Assembly: GCA_947176875.1 (NCBI GenBank)
Contig: CAMWSI010000008.1
Location: forward strand, 1-12,137
Direction of reading: 5' to 3'
Origin: an uncultured Bacteroidales bacterium
Lineage (GTDB): Bacteria; Bacteroidota; Bacteroidia; Bacteroidales; P3
Length of the DNA stretch: 12,137 nucleotides
The number at the start of each line of letters is the position of its first letter. The stretch's first letter is position 1. The notes beneath the pieces are model-generated. The model was not told the origin of the DNA. It worked only from the letters and a program-made list of their open reading frames with translations, and made no database searches. Below, piece after piece: positions 8,006-12,137 of this stretch. Position numbers and translations under genes: made by a program.

Positions 8006-8013
8006 CAAATATA
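8006..8013 (-). promoter_or_regulatory. Predicted Bacteroidota -7 promoter element for the type IX cargo gene
   Basis: Minus-strand TATATTTG, matching TAnnTTTG and identical to the element ahead of atoD, in the 58-base gap after the second propeller gene. It lies only 7 bases ahead of the ATG at 7998 and 16 ahead of the ATG at 7989, so the transcript would be almost leaderless; this favours one of these two starts over the far longer frame. No clear TTTG -33 box was found. Confidence 0.45.
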
Positions 8014-8017
8014 ACGA

Positions 8018-8031
8018 TTTTTCCTGAAAAA
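8018..8031. repeat. Short perfect inverted repeat in promoter region
   Basis: TTTTTC-CT-GAAAAA, two perfect 6-base arms around a 2-base centre, immediately upstream of the -7 element at 8006-8013. The spacer is too small for a stable RNA hairpin, so if it is functional it would be a protein-binding palindrome. It could equally be chance in an AT-rich gap. Confidence 0.3.
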
Positions 8032-8056
8032 CCGTGTGTCCCGTACGCGAAACGCC

Positions 8057-9817
8057 TCAGGGTCCGCTTTCGGAAGCCGGGCGGGCGGCGGTTTTGTATT
8101 TATCCAAGTCGATGACCTTGAGTTCCACACTTTCGCCATGCGCCGCTTCGGCCGTTTTCGTGGCATTAAACTTGGCCGGTTCGGCGCTCAGGAACGGAAA
8201 CAAAAAGGCGCGGAGGTTGCGGGCGTAGAAATCGGTTTCGGCCTGCGGCAGGATGAACGGCTTGGCGAAACGCCCTTCCGAAACGTATGATATATATAGT
8301 TCCGGTATGCCGAACGTTTCCCGGTTGCTGGCGAAGACCATCCAGCGGCCGTTGCTCGAGAATGAGTGGAACGTTTCGGAACCGTCCGTATTCAGACTGT
8401 GTATCGGTTCTATACGGTAGCCGCATTCCACGCCGGTCGGCACCATGCCGGAAGGCGTACTGTCGTGCAGATGGATTTTGTATAGGTCGCCCATGACCTG
8501 TACGGAGAATGTCGTCGTGGGCAAGACGCTGACGACAAGGTATTCTCCGTCCGGCGAGGCAAAAGGCATCGTCACGCTTCGGTTCATATCCGAAAAACGG
8601 GCTACCGTGCGGAGGTTTGAGAAACGGCGGGTATCCGGATCGAAGTCTATCTGCATAAGGTCGGCGCGCAGAGCGTTGGCTTTTTCAATTTGTTCGTCCG
8701 ACACACCCATCCAGTTTTCCAACCGTTCGCCGGTTCGGAAAAACAGCGAATCGGCCGGTGTATGGCGCGCCTGTTGCCGGACTTTCTCCAAGGCCTGACG
8801 TTCGGCTTCGGTGCCGCGTGCCGGAGCCCGGCAGAAAAACAGCGATCGTCCGTCTGCCGAAAAGCACGGAAAAACATCGTCATACTCGTCCGAAGTCAGT
8901 TCGTCGCAGGAAAAAAGTTCCAGCGTTTTGGTGTCTAAAACGACAATATCCCCTAACGTATCCACGGTTACCAAGCCTTTGCGGTTCGGGGTGGAGAAAT
9001 GTTGGGAATAGACCTGATTCGTGGAAAAGGCGATGAAATCACCGCCCTTGTGCCACGACGGATAAACGAGGCGCAGGCCGGGATGGCTGTCGGGAATCTT
9101 CAGTTTGAGCAGCTCGCCGTCCCGCGCGAGCAACGTGCCGGTCAGCGTACCGCGCAGGTGGACGAGGAAATTGTTGATGTTGTTCCCTTCGCAGGCGTGG
9201 CAGTTCATGCAATTGCGATTCATCAGGAAATTGTCCAGCAGGGGTTGGGTCTCGAAATTCTCTATGTTCTTCTGCTCTATGACCAGGTGGTGGTAAGAAG
9301 CGTCTTCGAAAATGCTGGTTCGGTAGATGATGTAAGGATCGATGGGTTCATCGGCGATGAACCAAGTCAAGGGAGGAAAACATTGCAGACTGTCCGGTTG
9401 GCCGTCCGGATATGCCGTGATTTCCACACGGATGAAGCCGTTTTTGGCTCCGGCTAATAATCCGTGCCATTGGCGGAGATGTTGGGCTTCGAACTTCCCG
9501 GGCCAAGGGTCGAACAGAATCTGTCCGACGGCCAGAGCGGTATCCGTTCCGATCGGGTTGGCCGGGTCGGCTTGGGGATAGACGAAAGCCGAGAATTTTA
9601 CCGCCTTGATTTTCATATCGGGACATTCGGCGGTAAACCCCAATGGCGCGATATTGGGGGGTAGCACCAGGCTGTCGGCATAGGCCGGAATCGTGACCAG
9701 CGGCCGTTCGGCCATGTAGATTCGCTTTTTTTGTTCGCGTTTGCCGGCTAAGCCGAGCAGTACGGCATCCGCTAACAATACGGTGACCAACAGTGTGCGG
9801 TATAAGTTTTTTTTCAT
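8057..9817 (-). CDS. Secreted PD40/TolB-like beta-propeller protein with single CxxCH haem motif
   Basis: Function unknown; probably periplasmic or surface-facing. The 586 residues start with a short basic stretch and a hydrophobic segment (LLVTVLLADAVLLGLAG, 9-25), a signal peptide or membrane anchor without a lipobox. An N-terminal beta-rich region leads to WFIADEPIDPYIIYR (152-166), then the c-type haem motif C203-M-N-C206-H207 inside NRNCMNCHACEG. Four PD40-type blades follow: YPSWHKGGDFIAFSTN (252-267), FPCFSADGRSLFFCRAP (316-332), MPFASPDGEYLVVS (417-430) and FHSFSSNGRWMVFASNR (483-499). It closely parallels the partial gene at the right edge in order and motifs, so the two are paralogues. 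It starts 13 bases after the unknown helical gene and is the last gene of that unit. Whether haem is really attached is inferred from CxxCH only. Confidence 0.85.
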   Translation of the reverse strand: MKKNLYRTLLVTVLLADAVLLGLAGKREQKKRIYMAERPLVTIPAYADSLVLPPNIAPLGFTAECPDMKIKAVKFSAFVYPQADPANPIGTDTALAVGQILFDPWPGKFEAQHLRQWHGLLAGAKNGFIRVEITAYPDGQPDSLQCFPPLTWFIADEPIDPYIIYRTSIFEDASYHHLVIEQKNIENFETQPLLDNFLMNRNCMNCHACEGNNINNFLVHLRGTLTGTLLARDGELLKLKIPDSHPGLRLVYPSWHKGGDFIAFSTNQVYSQHFSTPNRKGLVTVDTLGDIVVLDTKTLELFSCDELTSDEYDDVFPCFSADGRSLFFCRAPARGTEAERQALEKVRQQARHTPADSLFFRTGERLENWMGVSDEQIEKANALRADLMQIDFDPDTRRFSNLRTVARFSDMNRSVTMPFASPDGEYLVVSVLPTTTFSVQVMGDLYKIHLHDSTPSGMVPTGVECGYRIEPIHSLNTDGSETFHSFSSNGRWMVFASNRETFGIPELYISYVSEGRFAKPFILPQAETDFYARNLRAFLFPFLSAEPAKFNATKTAEAAHGESVELKVIDLDKYKTAARPASESGP

Positions 9818-9830
9818 AGTTCAAGCAGGT

Positions 9831-10940
9831 TTAAAAAGCGACGCCGTCCCATATAAAATAAAAGACATAGGAATCGCCGTGGTTTTGCCGTATATCGTGC
9901 CAATTGTCCGCTCCGTTCCGCAGGGCTGTAAAAGCATGGAACCAACGTTCGAAACGTTCGACGACGCCCGGCTCTATACGCAGGTCACCGGCGCGCCACC
10001 GCGATAGTTCATCTTTGGAAACGCCGCCGTTGAGGTAGTTCATCGAGAGTAACAAGGCCTCCTGTACATAGGTCGGCAGCCGTGTGACGCCTTGTTCACG
10101 GTAAGCCTCCGTTATATCGGGCAACAGCTCCAACCGTTTGTGCAACAATTGCAGTAACGTGTAATAATCCAAAAGGCAACGGGCTTGTGCAGGCGTCAGG
10201 TTATAAGCCGCCTTTTCGGCTGCGTTGAGCGGGTAAAACAGAGATACCCAGGCATCGGTTGTGGTAGGTTCGGACGGCAGATGATAGGGCAGGCTGTCCC
10301 AAGCCCAAAGTGCCTGACGGTGTTGTTTAAGCTGACGGTACCAATCGTCCTGTTCGGTTTCCGGCAGATGGGCGATGTAACGGCGCGCCAGACTCAGGCG
10401 TCCGGTTCCGATACAGATTTCTGTCAGCAGACGTGCCGAAAATAAATCGAGACCGTTGCGGTCTGTGGCGCAAATCATCGTGGACAGGGCGGGCACATAT
10501 AGGCCGCAGGCTATGGTCAGACAACTATAGGGTTTGGCGATGTCCGTCGCCGGGAAACTTATCGGCAGCATCAGACCCATTTCGGGAATGCGTCCGTAGG
10601 TCAGGAAATCTTCGTTGAGACGTCCGGTCGTCACAAGCGCCCATTTGAGAATCGTGGCCATTTCCGTACGGTCCGCGGCTGTGTCCGCGGCCGTTTGGAA
10701 GTAACGTTCGGCGGCTATGCGGGCCTTGATAGGCTCGTTTTGTTCCAAGGCGACACGGGCGTCCGAGGCATGGTTTTCAGCTGTTGTGTCGTCGTTTTTC
10801 CAAAGCGTGTTCCGAGGAGGCGTACGCCGGTCTGCGTTCATGACGTTCAGCCATGCCGTATGGTGTTCCGCCGCGTCCGTCGTTATGGCGAGACAGAGAA
10901 AAAGCAGGAAAATGCCGTATCGTTTAATGTCCGGTCTCAT
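9831..10940 (-). CDS. Secreted helical protein of unknown function between two CxxCH-propeller genes
   Basis: I do not recognise a function. The 369-residue protein begins with a signal peptide (MRPDIKRYGIFLLFLCLAIT, cleavage likely near TDAA at 21-24), so it is probably periplasmic. The rest looks mostly alpha-helical, with a region like tetratricopeptide repeats: an Ala-rich pair around 58-105 (ARVALEQNEPIKARIAAERY, then a WALVTTGRLNEDFLTYG segment) and a later ARLLTEICIGTGRLSLARRY helix pair (169-188). The TGRLNEDFL, TEICIGTGRLSLARRYI and QEALLLSM patterns recall the soluble C-terminal part of Bacteroidota DUF6057-type proteins, from memory and unverified. It overlaps the upstream propeller gene by 17 bases and ends 13 bases before the downstream one, so all three are probably translated together and may form one complex. 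Confidence 0.82.
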   Translation of the reverse strand: MRPDIKRYGIFLLFLCLAITTDAAEHHTAWLNVMNADRRTPPRNTLWKNDDTTAENHASDARVALEQNEPIKARIAAERYFQTAADTAADRTEMATILKWALVTTGRLNEDFLTYGRIPEMGLMLPISFPATDIAKPYSCLTIACGLYVPALSTMICATDRNGLDLFSARLLTEICIGTGRLSLARRYIAHLPETEQDDWYRQLKQHRQALWAWDSLPYHLPSEPTTTDAWVSLFYPLNAAEKAAYNLTPAQARCLLDYYTLLQLLHKRLELLPDITEAYREQGVTRLPTYVQEALLLSMNYLNGGVSKDELSRWRAGDLRIEPGVVERFERWFHAFTALRNGADNWHDIRQNHGDSYVFYFIWDGVAF

Positions 10941-12137
10941 GCAGTTGTTGAATAAGCGTTTCTATTTCATCGATTTCTACGGTCAGCGTATAGCCGTCGC
11001 GCAGTTTTTCCATTTGTTTGGGGGTCAGTTTCGATGGCGAAACCGTCAGTTCCGGCAAGTTGAACGATTTGAGGGAACTTCGGTACCAATCGCCGTCTTT
11101 TTGCGGTAGCAGGAACGGTTTGGAAAACGTCTTGCCGTCGAAATAAGCGATATAGGGCAGGGCGAAATATCCGTCCAATCGTTTGCCGGTATAGACCATC
11201 CAGCGGCCGTTCCGGCTCCAGCTGTGAAAACTCTCGGCTTCCGGCGAATTGAGTGTGGCCGCGGGTTCGAAATGCGGCATATATATAGTGCTATCGGCCA
11301 TGGTATCGGGTCGTTCGGGGAAAACCAATCCTAAATCGCCGTATGTCTGGGAAGGAAAAGAACTGAAGGTGCCGATATTGACGGCGATGCAGTTCGGGTC
11401 GGCCGGATTGACGCGCGGCAGGGAAAAACTGCCGTTGTAATCTCCGGCTGCAAGCAAGGTTTGGACAGAGTCGCCGAATTGTCCCGTTTCGGGATCGAAT
11501 CCGATGCGCGCCAAGTCGAAGCGGATACGTTCTATTTTCTGTTTCTCGGAAAGGGAGAGCACCGACGAATCGGCGTAAACGGCCGGTGCGCTGCAAAAAT
11601 AAAGGGTGCGGCCGTCGGGCGACCAGGCCGGATAAGACAGAAGCCGGTTTTCTTGCCACAGCTGCCGGTTGGAAAACAAACGGTTGCTATCAATATCGTA
11701 AACGACGATATGCGCGATGCTGTCGCCTGGATCGAAGAAGCGTCTGTGGGCCTCATAGCAGGCGTAACCTAATAAAAGATTGGTGGAAAACGCGATATAG
11801 CGACCCTGCGGATGATAGGCCGGATAAGTCAGGCGCAAATTGAGGGCGCCCGCCTTGGGCGGCAACACGATTTTACGGGCGCCTTCGTGATTTTGGACGA
11901 GCGTGCCTTCGGACGGTTTTCGCCAGTGTACGGTCATTTCATCGGCTTCGCCGTTCCGGAACGTATGGCAGTTCATGCAATTATTATCGGAATACGTATT
12001 GAGCGCCAATGCTGTGGTTTTGAAATCGGACAAACGACGTTGGTAGATACCCAGTATGTTGTAAACACCGTCGGTGGGTACTACGAGCCGATAGACGAGA
12101 TAGGGGTCGATGGAATCTTCGGCCACGAACCAGTGCA
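10924..12137 (-). CDS. PD40/TolB-like beta-propeller protein with single CxxCH haem motif, N-terminus cut by window edge
   Basis: Partial gene: the frame is open to the right edge and 403 residues are visible. The GTG at 12126 is an internal Val codon, not a start, because the paralogue has a matching Ile inside the same motif (WFVAEDSIDPYLVYR here). By that alignment about 150 residues, including any signal peptide, lie outside. Visible parts (numbered from the edge) are the haem motif C53-M-N-C56-H57 in NNCMNCHTF, then PD40 blades YPAYHPQGRYIAFSTN (104-119), YPAWSPDGRTLYFCSAP (168-184) and FHSWSRNGRWMVYTGKR (303-319), and YIAYFDGKTFSKPFLLPQ (328-345). It ends in a charged helical tail (about 364-403) that the paralogue lacks. 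Secretion is inferred from the CxxCH motif and the paralogue. It heads the visible three-gene unit and overlaps the next gene by 17 bases; its promoter is outside the window. Confidence 0.84.
   Translation of the reverse strand, partial: HWFVAEDSIDPYLVYRLVVPTDGVYNILGIYQRRLSDFKTTALALNTYSDNNCMNCHTFRNGEADEMTVHWRKPSEGTLVQNHEGARKIVLPPKAGALNLRLTYPAYHPQGRYIAFSTNLLLGYACYEAHRRFFDPGDSIAHIVVYDIDSNRLFSNRQLWQENRLLSYPAWSPDGRTLYFCSAPAVYADSSVLSLSEKQKIERIRFDLARIGFDPETGQFGDSVQTLLAAGDYNGSFSLPRVNPADPNCIAVNIGTFSSFPSQTYGDLGLVFPERPDTMADSTIYMPHFEPAATLNSPEAESFHSWSRNGRWMVYTGKRLDGYFALPYIAYFDGKTFSKPFLLPQKDGDWYRSSLKSFNLPELTVSPSKLTPKQMEKLRDGYTLTVEIDEIETLIQQLHETGH

Noticed and set aside
7999..8166. N-terminal extension of the type IX cargo gene
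   Set aside because: It would overlap the 3' end of the propeller gene by 110 bases and bury the signal peptide inside the protein; the ATG at 7998 or 7989 exposes it.
8286..11290. TATATATAG-like runs near 8288 and 11280, considered as promoters or mobile-element ends
   Set aside because: Both are inside conserved coding sequence of the two propeller genes (ELYISY and STIYMPH), so they are explained by codons.

Overview
The window is a dense stretch of a Bacteroidota chromosome, most likely Bacteroidales, with every recognisable gene on the minus strand. Three things point to this group. One encoded protein ends in a type IX secretion (gliding-motility-associated, type B) sorting domain. Two AT-rich gene starts carry a Bacteroidota-style TAnnTTTG -7 element. 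Shine-Dalgarno sequences are not evident. The base composition is fairly GC-rich, which would suit an Alistipes- or Odoribacter-like gut or anaerobic lineage, but the genus cannot be fixed from the sequence. There is no gene-free stretch longer than 95 bases, and no RNA gene, insertion sequence or CRISPR array was seen.

Reading in the direction of transcription (high to low coordinates), the first block (12137 to 8057) is a tight three-gene unit: a secreted PD40/TolB-like beta-propeller protein with a CxxCH haem-attachment motif (N-terminus beyond the right edge), a secreted helical protein of unknown function, and a second propeller protein with the same CxxCH architecture. The two propeller genes are paralogues flanking the helical gene. 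Next comes a separate gene (7998 to 5836) for a large secreted, cysteine-rich, repeat-containing protein with a C-terminal type IX sorting domain.

The last block (5777 to 1) is the lysine-fermentation operon, in the order atoD, kal, kce, kdd, kamA, kamD (C-terminus cut by the left edge). Lysine is isomerised by KamA to beta-lysine and by KamDE to 3,5-diaminohexanoate. Kdd oxidises this, Kce cleaves the product with acetyl-CoA to acetoacetate and 3-aminobutyryl-CoA, Kal removes ammonia to give crotonyl-CoA, and AtoDA later moves CoA from butyryl-CoA to acetoacetate. The gene order is the exact reverse of the pathway. kamE and the CoA-transferase beta subunit (atoA) are not in the window.

Points worth a second look are the paired CxxCH-propeller locus, the lack of the known structural zinc cysteines in KamA, a strong terminator-like hairpin inside the lysine operon between kdd and kamA, and atoD standing without atoA. 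Nothing here is certain to be a new system; the CxxCH-propeller trio is the best candidate.
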